This document shows positions 1 to 12,700 of a stretch of DNA of 64,000 nt, in pieces. The notes under the pieces are model-generated. The model saw only the letters and a list, made by a program, of their open reading frames with translations. It did not search any database and was not told where the DNA came from. Origin of the DNA: Homalodisca vitripennis (lineage: Eukaryota > Arthropoda > Insecta > Hemiptera > Cicadellidae); assembly GCF_021130785.1 (NCBI RefSeq), contig NC_060207.1:195043501-195107500 (forward strand), written 5' to 3'. The position numbers and the translations under genes were made by a program. How positions within the stretch are numbered: position 1 is the stretch's first letter; the number at the start of each line of letters is the position of its first letter.

Positions 1-3000
1 ACCCAATTTTCCATAAATTAAAAATTAAAAGGGTATAAATAAATACGCCCTTTATTTTCCAGAGAATGAGTGGATGAAAGTTGACAATTTTAAACAATTA
101 GTAATTCAAAATTGAAATAGAAAAATTTTTAAATTTATTCTAATTTTATTGCTTGGATATTAAAAGTTGAAATTTACTTTTCCTCTAATTAAAATTGTAT
201 AAATAAAATTTTATTTTAAAAGTTTGATTTTATTGAGTAGTATACAAAGTTTTTAAAAAAAAAGTTTTTAAAACATGGGAAGTATAGCAAACCCAAACGG
301 AATAGTAATTAAAACATAAGTTTTCAAAAAAAATAAGGGAAATATCAGGAAATTAAATTTTAATATAAAGTAATTAAAAATTTAAATTTAACATTTTTGA
401 AAAAAAAAAATTAATTCAACATTCCCCCAACCCTTTCAAAATTTAAATTTAAACCACAAGATATTTGAATTTTCCCCAAATAAAACCAATTGCATTCCCA
501 TTTTTATTCTGTAAAACCATTTTTTAAACAATTTTTTAATGGATTGTTATTTTTTAATTTTAAATAAAATGTTTTAAAAATTTTTTTAAATTGATTTTCA
601 AAGAAATAATCAAATTTATTTTTAAAAAAAATTTTAGTTTGTATTAAAAAAATGAGTCAAAATTATTACATAAAAAATATTTTAATAGGTAAAAAATTAT
701 TTAAACAAACTCAAACTTTTTAAACATTTTAATTTTTTAAAATGGTAAAATAATATTTACAAAAAACATTTAAAAAAATTTCAAAAAGGTATTTTAAGTT
801 GAAAGTAAAACAAAAAAAAAAAATGTTGATTCAAAATTAATAAAAGATTGGTAAAAATAAAATATTCATTAAAATTAAATTGAAAAATCGAATGAAAAAT
901 AAAAATTTAAATTAAAAAAATTGTTTAAAATATTTAATAAATATTATACTAAAAAGTAAAAAAGTGACACTATTTTTAATTTCCCTTTAAACCAAAATTT
1001 TTAATAAATGAACTTTTAAAAAATTTACTTCCAGAAATTTTTACTTGATTTAAAAAAAATTTCCATTAATTAAAATTTTATTCTTCCAAAAAAATTCGTT
1101 AACACTAAATTTTTTTAATTACAAAGTTAGATGGTTTATTAAATATTTTATAATTTACAAATATATAAGTTTATTGGAAATGTAGTACTATTATTGGGGA
1201 AATTTTTTTGTAACTTTACTACATATTATTGGTAAAACCCTTTTGGTTTCACAATAAATTAATTTTAAAAAATTATAAAGAAACGATTTTTGAATTTAAG
1301 CCAAGCTAATTATTAATAAACGCCCAATTGCTAAAATTATTAAATTTTACTGTACATGCAAAATAATCTCTTTTTCTGTCCCTAAAACTCAATCTCAGCG
1401 TTGCTGGGCCTTAAAAAGTGTGGCCTTCAAAATGCTAAGAAGGAAAAACTTATTGCCTTCGTCCTCAAAATTTGGTAACAAGATTAATTAATCTTTTGTC
1501 CCTTAATATGAAATTACAAGGTTTTAAATTTGTTTTTAATACAAATCGTTTTTAAATTGTTTTAATTTAAAAAAAGTTTTTACTTAAATATTTTTAAATA
1601 TAAAGTTTTTAAATTTTGGATTTTTAAAAAGGGTTTTCTGAAATGGGGGAAAAAAAATCGGGAAAGTAATGGGGTAAGGTACTTTTAAAAAATATTTATA
1701 TAACTTATAAATCAATAAAAATTGATTTAGAACAAAATAACTAAGGAATTGACTCCAAATTTTATAATTGATTGAAAAAGTTTTAATTATTTTTGTAAAT
1801 TTCAAATTTTTTAAAATTGTTAAAATAAAAAAGAATTTTTAATTAAAAATAATTAAAGATATTTAATTATATTATCTAATCTTCAATCATAAAATTATTT
1901 TATCTTTTTAAGAAATTTTATTTAAATGTTTTTTTTAAATAAAAAATTTTTTAAAAAACCTTTGGATATTTGAAATTTTTTTTAAAAATATTTTTAATAT
2001 TTAAAAAATTTACTTTAACTTTTTTAAACAAAAAATTCTTGGTATTACAAAATATTACTAATTAAATATTCAATTATAATGTTTTTCACATCTAATTTTT
2101 TTCCTTTTTAACTTTTCTTGAATGGTTAGCGTAATTTCTTGGAATTCGCCACCCTTTATTCTCTTCTGCCAGAGTGACTCATCCCTGCTATGTCAACACG
2201 GCGGGTTTATGTAAATTCTAACTGTTTATTGTTATTTTAATTTTATGACCATAAAATTTTGGGGGAAAATCCCAACCCCGGTTGGAAATTTTACCAGATA
2301 ATAAAAATGAAAAATTAAAAATAAAAAAAAAAATTTTTAAAAAAAAAAAAACCTTTTTCTTAAAAAAAGCAAAAAAATTCAGAAAAAACCAACTAAATTT
2401 TCGAAAGTTAGTACCTAAAAAACTAATAAAACACAATTTTACAATTTTAACTTTAGTGAAGCGTTGAAATTTTGAGTGTTAATATTCAGATGAACCCTTT
2501 TTCAAGCGAACGCTCAAGCCCTTCGCAGATCCCAGATTATTGGTTTGCCAAGGTAATGCATATTTCCCTTTTAACTCTTTACTGACATTACTAAATTTAA
2601 AATTTTAACCTTAAAAAATTTTAACTTAAAAATAAAGACTTAAAACAATTGTTAATACATCAAAAATTTTTTAAACAAAATTTTTTCAATTTAATAATGT
2701 TCGGTTAATTTTGAATACTAAAAACAATAAAAAAGAAAATTAAATTAATTAGCCTATTTGGTTGGAAAAAAATTAAAAAACCAACTGATTGCAGTGGGGG
2801 TTGGGGAAATTAATCAAAAATAATTCCAAAAGTATGTAAAATTGATAAATTTGTGGCAGTTTATGCGATTAGCCTAAAAGGATTTTTAGTTGGTTTCCTT
2901 TTATTTTTTTTTTGTTAATTTTAAAATTTAATAATAAAATTAAAACTTATTAAATATGTTAAATATTGTAAGAATAAAATGAAAAAACAAAAAAAAAAAA

Positions 3001-3180
3001 AAAAAATTAATAAGATTAAAAACAAATTGTATTTTTTTTTGGAAAAGAAACAAAGACATTCTGAATTTACAAGAATAGCATGATTTTTAGTTTTAAAAGG
3101 TTTAAGATCCTTTTTAATGTTTTTTTGAAAATATATTTTCGTGTTTTTGTTTATTATTTTAAAGTTTTTAACAACCCCCT
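1..3180. other. Low-complexity AT block, doubtful assembly
   Basis: The block consists almost wholly of alternating runs of A and T with short CCC or GGG runs, very few CG or GC steps, and no recognisable gene, repeat or transposon. It changes abruptly to normal-complexity sequence at about 3180, directly before a GC-rich exon-like island. The texture matches the 9750-20700 block and differs from the ordinary AT-rich introns at 21-60 kb. I infer low-coverage, error-rich long-read sequence or gap filling; a genuine satellite-like region is the alternative. The short open frames inside it should not be annotated. Confidence 0.6.
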
Positions 3181-3202
3181 TTGAAGGATTTTTTTTTTAC
3201 AG

Positions 3203-3399
3203 GGGCCTGGGCCACGGCCCAGGCCTATGAAACCCCCGGGGCTGGCAACCCGTCTAAGCCCGCCCACAAAAACCCATTTTCTCTGCACCACCCCCCGGTT
3301 GTCAACGGCGCCTGTAGTGTCGCCACATCCTGTTGCCCTCGTCCATCAGCCCGATCACCTTTATGGCCCATCAATGTGCCCGACCATCAAGCAGGAAGT
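3203..3399 (+). pseudogene. Candidate exon 1 of unrecognised plus-strand gene
   Basis: This is a GC-rich island in AT-rich surroundings, bounded by a T-rich tract ending in an acceptor (TTTACAG) and a consensus donor (GTAAGT at 3400). Read from 3203 it is open for 65 codons, proline- and histidine-rich, and ends ...CPTIKQEV with the last codon split after two bases. TIKQE fits the sumoylation consensus often seen in transcription factors, which is suggestive only. Another frame gives an equally natural start (NPFSLHHPPVVNG), so a frameshift inside the exon is possible. The phase (two bases left over) matches the next candidate exon at 4375. I do not recognise the protein. Confidence 0.45.
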
Positions 3400-4374
3400 G
3401 TAAGTACACCGTGTTTTAATTCATCTTCACTTTGTACTGGACCCTGATTTGTGACATCGTCGTATAGTGAACGTTTATATTTCACCTTCTGTTCCAACTA
3501 ACCTAACAATAAAACTGGATTATTAATTACCCATCGTATACCTAGAGTAGCCCGCACCAAAATATCTTATGACATTTGAGACAAGTGTTGCCATATCGCT
3601 GCTGACGCATGATCAACTGTTTACTGATTTTGAGATTGATAAGAAATTTTTAAAGCCACGTAAAACTGGTCTCAGTGTTTAAGTGAAGGGTGTTTAAGGG
3701 GGGAGGATTTTATACGTGAAAGCCATCATCAAGGACTATTTAGTGTTAGCTGGAGGCGCTTAGTCAACATAATCAGTATTCTTTAATCTGGCTGTTATGT
3801 GTTATATACACCACACAGAGAAAGAAAGAAGCTCTGACTGAACTGCTTAATAACATGCCTCTCTAATTGAAGCATGTTCCATACCACATAAAGCAGAATC
3901 CCCACTGTGGTAAAATTGTTCATTTTTGCTCCAAGACTTCTTAGTTAGTTTTTCAATATTACAGATCTTTTTATCTTTAAGGTTCTGTTACAAGGGATCT
4001 TTATAATCAGCTAAGGCTCTCATCTTAAGCCAATAAGTGTTAACCAAAAAGATGTATAAAAAACAAGGTCAAAAAACACCTCTTATTATAAGGAAAGGGC
4101 ATTAGTCATGAGATTATTGAAGATCATTCTGTGAACTTCAGTTAATAAGGGGGCATCTGTTGAAGCCAAGGTAATGCAAAAAGTGCATTAAGGACTAGTA
4201 TTTGGTTTTAATTTCTATAGTTCATAACCTTTGCTATGATTTATTTCATACAATTATAACTTTATTGTACCATGGGGTAGAACCTGCAAACGTTCGTTTA
4301 GTTACTCTTAGTAGTCATAGAGTCATCATATGTTTCACCATGGTTGTTTTTGTTTATGAAATGTTTGTTTACAG
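3400..4374. other. Candidate intron between plus-strand exons
   Basis: Ordinary AT-rich sequence without a recognisable element. It starts with GTAAGT and ends with a T-rich stretch plus TTTACAG, as an intron would. Confidence 0.4.
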
Positions 4375-4619
4375 TGGCTCAAGCTACAGATGGATGGGCG
4401 AAGACCACGGCTAGGAATTGAAGGGAATACTGAGAGTGCCCGTAAAAAGAAAGGAGGGCAGGCAGTGTGACCAACTTCGCTACTCGCCCGGGTATGGGTC
4501 TGGCACGCACTCACCACGAGCTCATCGTTACCCGAACTGGCTCTCGCCCCCATACTGGACAGGACAAGTTGCCTCGGCAGGGACCGTATAGCCTTCCCAA
4601 AGCCGCCCTAAGAGCTCAG
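4375..4619 (+). pseudogene. Candidate exon 2 of unrecognised plus-strand gene
   Basis: A GC-rich island follows the acceptor TTTACAG and ends in the donor GTAACT. With the phase carried over from 3203-3399 it reads V-GSSYRWMGEDHG, a TAG stop at 4412-4414, a long basic and tyrosine-rich stretch including QLRYSPGYGSGTHSP and RYPNWLSPPYW, a second TAG at 4589-4591, then PSQSRPKSS with one base left over. That leftover base is exactly the phase needed by 4779-4905. The two stops mean either a decayed gene or base errors in the assembly. Another frame is open over the 3' half (4467-4619), but its phase does not fit the next exon. No family recognised. Confidence 0.45.
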
Positions 4620-4778
4620 GTAACTGTCAAAGTGAGGGGCATTTTAACACTGTCCTTCACCTTAAATTATTTAACCATCTTACACCACCTAACAAATAAC
4701 TCGAACCACTTATTCAGTTTGTGTTACATTGTTCTAATTTATTATCTTGACTAAAACTAGGTTTTGGAATCTTTGTAG

Positions 4779-4905
4779 ATGGAAGTTTGATGTATGAGAG
4801 AGTACCCAAATAAACCCAGAAGCAGAGAAAGCTGCCTCTCAACAACATTTCTCCTTCACTGAAGATGAGAGACGAACATTTGAAGATATTGAACGGCAAT
4901 GGATG
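4779..4905 (+). pseudogene. Candidate exon 3 of unrecognised plus-strand gene
   Basis: Bounded by the acceptor TTTGTAG and the donor ATG|GTAAAG. Continuing from the preceding exon it reads DGSLMYERVPK and then meets TAA at 4811-4813. Shifting frame at that point (a one-base loss or two-base gain near 4811) opens 31 further codons, including NPEAEKAASQQHFSF and TEDERRTFEDIERQWM. These are charged, helical and clearly protein-like. The shift is the only break in the exon, so it is a single indel in a once-coding sequence or an assembly error. I do not recognise the family. Confidence 0.5.
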
Positions 4906-5049
4906 GTAAAGTTTCCAATTGAATATGCATTTACTTTTTGGGCTATTCCTAATCCATTTAAGAGCAATTAAAATATTAATGTGATGTATACAGGGTTTTA
5001 GGAGTTTATAACAGTAGGTAAAACTGTTTTATCCTCATAAAAGGTTAAG

Positions 5050-6690
5050 TATTCGAGGGTAATTCAGAAAGTAAGGTTCCCGATTCGCGTTAACCAGACA
5101 AAACAGTAAGCGAGCTTAGCGAACTAAATGCGGGCATCGACAGCCCTGACTCCCGGCATGCTTTGCTCGTGCAAGATATGAACGCCCATTAGCGTGAAAT
5201 CGTTGTAGTCTGGCTGTTGTCTGTGCCTTTTTAACAATGTCTGTTTAAAACTATTGAAACGTTCCCGGCCGACTGTGAAATACCGGTCTGTAATACAGTT
5301 TTTTACAGCAAGGAACGTTTCAGCAGGCGATAGTCCATTCGACAGTATAAAGATTCGAAAGAATTACAGTCCAAATCAATGAAGTGACAGCAAAGTGGCA
5401 GAAGAGTGGGTGAGAGCTTTAAAGAATGGACGTGGAAAGATGGTCCATTGACGAAATCCACGATCCTGGTCGGCCATCAGTGATCCACCAGAAGATTTGG
5501 TGGAACAGCCGTATGATGAAAAAATTCGTGTTGAGATTCACTGTTTCTTCATTAGACAATAGAATTTCCCAACTGAGTAGAAACCACAAATGTTTAAAAC
5601 TTGTTATCAGAAATTTTGGATTTTTCGCAAAATTATGCTCACGTTGGGTTCCCAGGCTGCTTACTGAGGAACATCAAAGTCTAAAAGAGAAGAAGTGGGT
5701 AATTGCTCTTGATATTTTTGATCCAATATCATCAGGAAGGTGATAACTTTTAGATCAACATTACGAGACTGGTTTTTTTTTTTTCTTTTTTTTTTACGAG
5801 ACAGTCATTGTTTCCTACATAACCCCAGATGAAATGCAGTCGATGGGAGTGGAGTCACTCGACAGTCATGGAGTTTGCCAAAAAGCGGTTAAAGTTGAGA
5901 AAGCAAAACAAAACAAAACATTGTCCACATGCAAGTGTTATGGTGACAGTGTTTGGGACAGGTTTATGACGTAGGGTATTGCTAGCGCGAGTTCACAGAG
6001 CTCGTCGAGGAACAACAATAAAATGCGAGCCCACTTATTGTAACACTCTGACTAACCTTAGCACGATGAACAATACAGAAACTAGCGACGTGGGCCTATG
6101 ACAGCTGGAGTTTCGTTGCTCGTTGCTGATGAAAATGCACTCTGCAACCAAACCCTCAGCCCATCCAAATCTCCAAATCTCAAAAATCGTTTGGTTGTTG
6201 AAACAGCTTAACAACAAACGCCATCACCCCAGACTTGGCGCCGAGCGATTTCCACTTCCACTTGTTTTCTACCTAAAGAAGTTCCTAGGGGGGGGAAGCA
6301 CCATAGTACATGATGACAAGGTTGAACTAAGCAGCAGTACTAAATGCGGGAAGCCTTGATCGACACTGATACAAGGGCAGAAACAAGCAGTACAAGACTG
6401 GCATCGTCGCAATAAAACTGGTGTAGGACTTCTATTGAGACCACAAGTGCATTCCAATCAAACTTGTAGAACTCGTCGTTTAGACATATAGTGGTTATTA
6501 ATGTCAGGAATACAATTAATAAAACAATTTTTTATGTATAAAACTTAGTGTGTTGTCGGTTGATGACAGGATCAATTAAATAAACTTTTTTTGACCATTT
6601 TTTTTGAAACTATATCTGTTGTGGTTTTTTTTAAATAAACCTCTCGGAGTAAAAAAACATGGGCTTACATTTCCGAATTACCCGCTCGTA
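5050..6690 (+). mobile_element. Decayed mariner (Tc1/mariner) transposon
   Basis: The two ends are inverted repeats flanked by TA. The left end reads TA-TTCGAGGGTAATTCAGAAA; the right end, read on the minus strand, reads TA-CGAGCGGGTAATTCGGAAA, and both continue as GTAAG. Between them lies a mariner transposase relic in plus orientation. The length (about 1.6 kb) is somewhat above the usual 1.3 kb, partly from an interrupted T-rich run near 5771-5797. It lies between candidate exons of the unrecognised gene, so it is probably an intronic insertion. It is not expected to be autonomous. Confidence 0.88.
5390..6480 (+). pseudogene. mariner transposase pseudogene
   Basis: Broken pieces of a mariner DDE transposase lie in order and in several frames. 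A helix-turn-helix linker segment contains MDVERWSIDEIHDPGRPSV (from 5426). FAKLCSRWVPRLLTEEHQ follows (about 5620-5670), matching the family's RWVPRxLTxEH motif. A YITPDEMQ segment lies near 5818. PDLAPSDFH (6229-6252), which holds the third catalytic Asp of the family's D,D34D triad, is intact. The second Asp region near 6128 reads DENALCNQ instead of the usual HDNARPH. Multiple stops and frameshifts mean no functional enzyme. Confidence 0.85.
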
Positions 6691-8233
6691 AGTACAATTA
6701 TTGAGATTTAAAATAAATAATTATTGAGTTAACAAGATAATTATGGGAATCTTGATTAAGTTTTTAAATTACAATACTTTAAATGCTATTATTTCATTTC
6801 AAATATACCATAATAATAAAAAATTATTACTCTTAGAAAATAATTAATCTTTACATTGGTAGTACTTTTTTGAATAGACCTAAATCTCCGTAAACTTATT
6901 AGCAAACAAACACAAACATAAACAACAGCAACATAAACATTAAAGCTGTTTACTTTCTCAACATGTGTAGCAATTGTATGTCATCATTAGGATCTATTAG
7001 CAAAAAAACCAAACAAATTGTGTTCACATATCATGCAAATATCAGCACACACACAAAATTAAAAAGACAATCAGTGCCTAGATTTTGGTCAGGGAACTTG
7101 AGGTTATTGCTGTCAGTGAGAGTCTGTATAGCTCAGTAAGTTGTATAATTAATCAAGTAATATTGTTAAATTATGATATTATAACATTGATATATATGAA
7201 GTAAATTGCCCAAGATTCTTCAGCATATCAAAAAGAAAGCAAATGACTGTCAGCTTTAATTGTTCCAATTTAAAAAAGCAAATGGACATTCACTTTATTG
7301 ACGAATTTTAAAGAGTTTGACTCTGACGCATCAAAGGTGCAAATGTGTGTGACACACATTGTGTGACACATTGTGCATTTGAGAAATCAGAAAAGGACTA
7401 GAGAACTTATATTTTAATGTGTTTGTAATTTTCTCTTTTACAGAATTCACATTAGACCAAAGACATTGCTTCTTTGAGGCACGAGTTTCTGATTAAAAGA
7501 ACATGTCTGCACACCACCCCATTGGTCTCCAATACATCAAATAGCACATGGTACAAAATGTCACTACTTAGGATCAAGACCTTATCAGCTCATGAGTCAT
7601 TTACTCCATTCAGCTTAATATATACACAGTATATTTTAAATTAGTAGTATTTTTTTATTTTATGTAATGATATTTTAAGTTGCACTTTTTTGTAATGATT
7701 TGTTCATTCAGATACTTACTATATGGTATGGTTGTCCTAATCTAAAGATAAAGGTTCCCAGTAGAGCTGACACATATGGGGACGATGCTCCCAAGGAACA
7801 AATTATAAAATACTGCTACTCGCCTTCAAGTTGTAATATTAGGGTTAACCACTGACTGATTCTTTGTTTTTTGTCTAACAATGTATGTTCAAAAATTAAT
7901 TTGACATTTTTTTACTAACTCATCATTAAATTTTTTTTATGGTTGAGTCGTCAACTTTTGTGTTGTGGATGAGTAGCGACAATGTCGAGCACAAACATTT
8001 TTCGTGATATTAATTCATAAAGACAGGATCATAAGCAGCGAGCGCCAGTTCGTACTTAATATAGGGTTTAAAGGGTACCACTGTCTATAGAAATTGAAAA
8101 CTTCTTATAAAAACATACGAGTATTTGTTACTTTTCATAGTTTGCTAATTTAATGGTTACCCTTTGCTTTATTTAATACTACGACTAAAAGTATATTACC
8201 ATATTTTAACAAATGGCTGTGTTTACAATGCAG
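6691..8233. other. Intron-like AT-rich sequence
   Basis: No recognisable gene or transposon. A good acceptor-like tract (TTTCTCTTTTACAG, ending at 7442) is followed by about 16 open codons, but no convincing donor or homology follows, so no exon is called there. Confidence 0.35.
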
Positions 8234-8253
8234 ATAATGGACTGGGATGAATG
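8234..8253 (+). other. Candidate 20-nt micro-exon
   Basis: Sits between an acceptor (TTTACAATGCAG) and the donor GTAAGG. It would encode IMDWDEW, entering at phase 0 as left by 4779-4905 and leaving two bases that are completed by the first G of 8535-8756 to give Trp. The phase fit on both sides is the main support. At 20 nt a chance match is possible. Confidence 0.3.
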
Positions 8254-8534
8254 GTAAGGTGTATTATCTGTTAAATTGTAAACTATCAAAACTGCCACCT
8301 TAAAGAAAGCTCATGCAATGCTTTTTTTTGTTCAATCTGTTTTCTTTTCTTGTTATTGTTCTTTTAACATGCATAAAGGTGATGCAAAATTTAAAATAGC
8401 TTTGTTTATAAAACTTATTCTTAAATTTTCTAAATTTTTGTTTCAAGTCAACAGAGATTTAGCTTCAGAGATAAAGACCTGAATATATTAAAAGGTGATA
8501 TAGAATTCTCTGTGATGATTAAACGGTTTGTTAG

Positions 8535-8756
8535 GAGTGATGTTCAGCGAGCTGTGGGCCTCTCCCGTGATTGAAGCGGCCTCGAGAAGGTTCCTCGTGG
8601 GGGCCACGCCTCTATCATGTCAGTCAATCAACCCTTAACGGCCAAGACCGCGTCGGATACCTCTGCCAGCGAGAATCGGCCGCAAGCAGGTTCATCTCAT
8701 GGGTATGGATGCTCCGGACATGTTCTACTTGTCGATTCCTTACTGACGCAACCAAA
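8535..8756 (+). pseudogene. Candidate exon of unrecognised plus-strand gene
   Basis: A GC-rich island follows the acceptor TTTGTTAG and ends in the donor AAA|GTATGT. In the phase set by the micro-exon it reads W-SDVQRAVGLSRD, a TGA at 8572-8574, then 60 open codons starting SGLEKVPRGGHASIMSVNQ and continuing Ser/Thr-rich to the donor. All three in-frame stops in this gene model (TAG, TAG, TGA) are one base from TGG. They could be base errors or real decay. A second frame near the 3' end gives MDAPDMFYLS, so another indel cannot be excluded. Product not recognised. Further exons, if any, would fall in the poor-quality block downstream. Confidence 0.45.
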
Positions 8757-9750
8757 GTATGTGTTCTCCATTACAATGTTATCGTTAGGTGCAATCTGCT
8801 TTTGATGCTTCATTCTTGATTAAATATTAATATTATTATTTTCATTGTTCATCTATAGTCTTTGTGCTACCTTGTAACGAATTACAGAATAAAGTAGTTT
8901 GACTGATTGGACTATCTGAGGTTGAGTTAGGTACAAAAATTTTCTCACCCATTTTAGGAGGACTTAAGTGCACATTTCCTTATTTGGGAAAATATCTGTG
9001 AATGAATAAAATTGTACAAATCAACAAAAAATCTTTTAAAATCTTGGAGAATACTTGGAGAACTTGGTTATAACAAGGTTGAGTAACAATGTGACCGTGA
9101 GACGTTTTTTACAAAGTGAACGGAGTTTACAACTTTAGGGAGTGACATGTTGTGTACCATTCATACTAAGAACGATTTTATTTTTGAACTATATTTAATT
9201 TATTTATGTAAAATCTTATATGATTTTTATTTAAATATGTTTAACAACAATTTGAAAAACTTTCGTAGTCTTAAATGTATTTCTCTCTTCCTCTTGTCCA
9301 TATATTTATACATGATACATATATTTACTATATGGGAAAATTGAAAGTGTACAAAGGCTTTTTACTATATATGAAAGAAAGAATCAAAAACTTCACAATC
9401 CTTTTAATAATATATTAACAATTGTGTTTATAAAAAAAGGATTATTAAATATATATTACTGTATAAAAACAAAAGATAAATAAACTGTAGTAAACATATA
9501 ATTTTTAAATTATAATATCAATATACAAGGAGTATAAAAATTTGCAATATACGCTAATTTTAATTTTTACATTATAGGTATTCAGCTTGATCCTAAAAAT
9601 GTATATGTGCATACACTAGCAGTTGCCCCAAATAACCAACTACCGCACACAATTTCATTTGTGTAAAACAGGGATGATACCTATGAGCACATTCGAGAAA
9701 AATGGCATTCCTTAGCAATACAGAGAATAAAATGATATTCCAATCCTGAA
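8757..9750. other. AT-rich sequence, nothing recognised
   Basis: Normal-complexity AT-rich sequence. I see no exon, RNA gene or transposon in it. Confidence 0.35.
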
Positions 9751-12700
9751 AGTTTTTAATTAAAATGGTTTTAAAATTTAAATGTTTTATAAACCCCAAA
9801 AACACAATTTTAAATTTATTTAAAATTTCCCCCAATATTTTATGAAATTGAATAATTTGGAACAAAAAATTTTTGCTAAAGGGGAGATTAAATCAAGTGG
9901 GGATAAACACCTTAATTTTATTTAAACATTATATGTATTTTATTCTTTTAAATCCTACAAAATTGCACAAAAATCAGACAATTAAAAGTTTAGAAATGAA
10001 TATTAAAAAATTTAAATAAAAACCATTAAATTATGTTTAAATATATAAATTTTTATACTTAATTTGACGGGGGGTGATTAAAAACACATTTACTATCTGA
10101 TGATAAGTCAAACCATAAATAATGGAAAGGATAAAGGGTTTCAAGACAGCAAACGCTTTTCGAATAGGGAAGGCCCCTATAAACCAAGAGCCTAAAATTT
10201 TAATAAACTCAATAAATTTTTTAATAGTTTTATAAGAGTAATAAAAATTGATTATTTTTTTTTTTTGAAATTTCTTATTTTTAAAGTTTTCTTTCCCTAA
10301 TTCTATAATACTTTCCCGAATACTTAAATTTTTAATTTTTTTGGGCCCCCAAAAAAGGACGAAAAGGGGGTTGACGATTTGTTGTAAAACATCAACCAAA
10401 ACCATTGAATTGTTAAAAGGTATAAATTAAAAGTAAGGGGACTTCTGAAAATTTGGGAAAAAAGCCGTTTTAAGAAAGGAGAAACAAATCAACAGGATTA
10501 CAGGAAAATTTTCAAACAAAAAATTTATTAAAACTAAAAAATTAAATTATAAAAACAGGAAAAGGAGAAATGGATTTTAATTTGGCCCAAGGGATCTTTT
10601 TTTGCAATATAAAAAGAGTTAAAAAATTTTTTAAAACACAAAATTTCCCAACTATTTTTAACCTCAAACTTAAATATAATACGAAAAAAACAATGGGGTT
10701 AAAAAAACGTAAAAATATAAAAAATAAGTACCTGACGATAATGTAAAAGGGTAAAAGAGAACAAACTTTTGGGGGAAGTAAAAAACAGTTGTACCCCTTC
10801 AAATTAAGATGGTAAATTTCTTTGAAAATAAGGAAAAGGGGGGGTTTTACGACAAATTTTTTGGGGAAAAAAAAATTGGAATTTAAGAAATTGAAAAAGT
10901 TGACGAATTCAAATCAAATATGGTTCTATTTATTTGAAAATTTAAAAAATTTTTAAAAAAAAATTTTTTAAAAATGAAATACAAAATTTTTTATTTTTCT
11001 TATTTTAAACCAGTGGGATTTGGTTTTTAGTTTAAAAGATTTAGGGCAAATTTTAAAAATTTAAAACGGTATGGAAAGGAAATTTTCAATAAATTTTAAA
11101 GAAATTTTGTTATTGGAAATTAAAAATTCAAATATTAAGGAAAAAATCTTTTCCAAATTTTTTACGTGAACCGGGTTTTTATGAAAATTTTGAATTAAGG
11201 GAATTTCAACTTCAAAATGAAAAAGATGAACCCCAATTTAAGGGGAAAAAACCCAATGACAAATTGATGAGATTTTAACGCAAGGGAACAATTTAAAGGA
11301 ATGAAAATTTAAAGGTTTTTAAAATTATATATTAAAATATTTAACCCCTTGAAAAAAATGAAAAACCCAAATGAAAAACAAAAAAAAACTTGGAAAAACA
11401 TAAAAGAGTAAGTAAAAGGAAGTAAATTTAAACCTAAATAACAAATTGAACTTTAACGAAACACCCTTTAACAAAAGTTAAAAAAATTGATGAAATGAAA
11501 AATTAAATATTCAATCCAAAATTTCAAATTTTTACCCCTTTGTCCCTAATTAAAAAAAATTTAAATTTCTTTAAAAATATTTATTTAATAAAATTTATTT
11601 ATTGAAAAAGTTTTAAAAAATTTCCTCAAATTTTTTTAAAAAAACATATTCATGCCTTTGTTCCAAAAATAGTGTTTTTTTAATTAATAACAACAATATT
11701 TTGGTCATTATAGGGATCAAATTCCAAAAATTTAATCGGGAAAAAATTTATATTAAAAACAAATTGGTAATTTTACCAAAACCTTAATTTTTTTATCACA
11801 TTTAAAAATTGAGGTAATTGAGAGCTACCCTCCTTTTTGGCAAATTGTAAAAACCCTTTTTTCAAACAAAAAAAATAAAAATTTTTTTAAAAAATTAAAT
11901 TTTCCCCAACTTTTTAACATTTTTAAATTCCCAAATTTTTTTACAAAAAATCATTTCCCTAGTTGTAAAAATACTAAATTTGTATCCCACACTTTTATAT
12001 GTTCATTTGAGATATATAAAAGTTAGTTTTTTAAAAATTAATTTAATTTGGCTTTTTTTAAAATTGTGTTGGGGCCCCTGGTAAATTTCAATTTTATTAA
12101 AAAGTTTTTCAGGTATTTAAAAAATTTTGGTTTAAAAAAGCAATTGGGAAATTATTTAAAAGAAAAAATTGATCTTCATTATTTTATTAGCTATTATTTT
12201 ATTTAATAATTTTAAAGCAATTTTTGTTATTTTAAATACAAAACCCTTTTTTATTTCTATCTTTTCCCGTTAGATTAGTTCCCTCTTTTTTAAAAAAATT
12301 TAAATTAATTTTTTTCTATTTAAAATTACCAATACTATAAACCAAATTTTCATTTTTAATGCACAAATTTTTCTTATAAAATTTCATAAAATAATTGAGA
12401 TTTTGAAAAAAATATAAACGTAAAAAAGAAATTTTTCAATTTCCAATCTTTTAAATTTGGAATTTCAAAACTTATATTAATTTTTTTGAAAAATTAACCC
12501 CTATATTAGGATTTAAAAAAAATTACCCCAGAAGGGTGGCCAAACGCCCAGGGGGCAATTTAAAATAATTTTGAAATTAAGGGTTTTGAACCAATTCCAA
12601 AAAATTTTCAACTAAGTAAAAAACCCAAAACCCCCAAAAAGAAAAAAAATTTTGGTTAATAAAAAATTAAAAAAAAAAAAAAAAAAAAAACAAAAATTTT

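Noticed and set aside
5764..5800. Poly-T run as a possible RNA polymerase III terminator
   Set aside because: It lies within the decayed mariner and no Pol III gene precedes it.
10037..10802. Open frames of 80-120 codons in the low-complexity block
   Set aside because: The sequence there is probably unreliable and the products are Phe/Lys/Ile-rich by composition.
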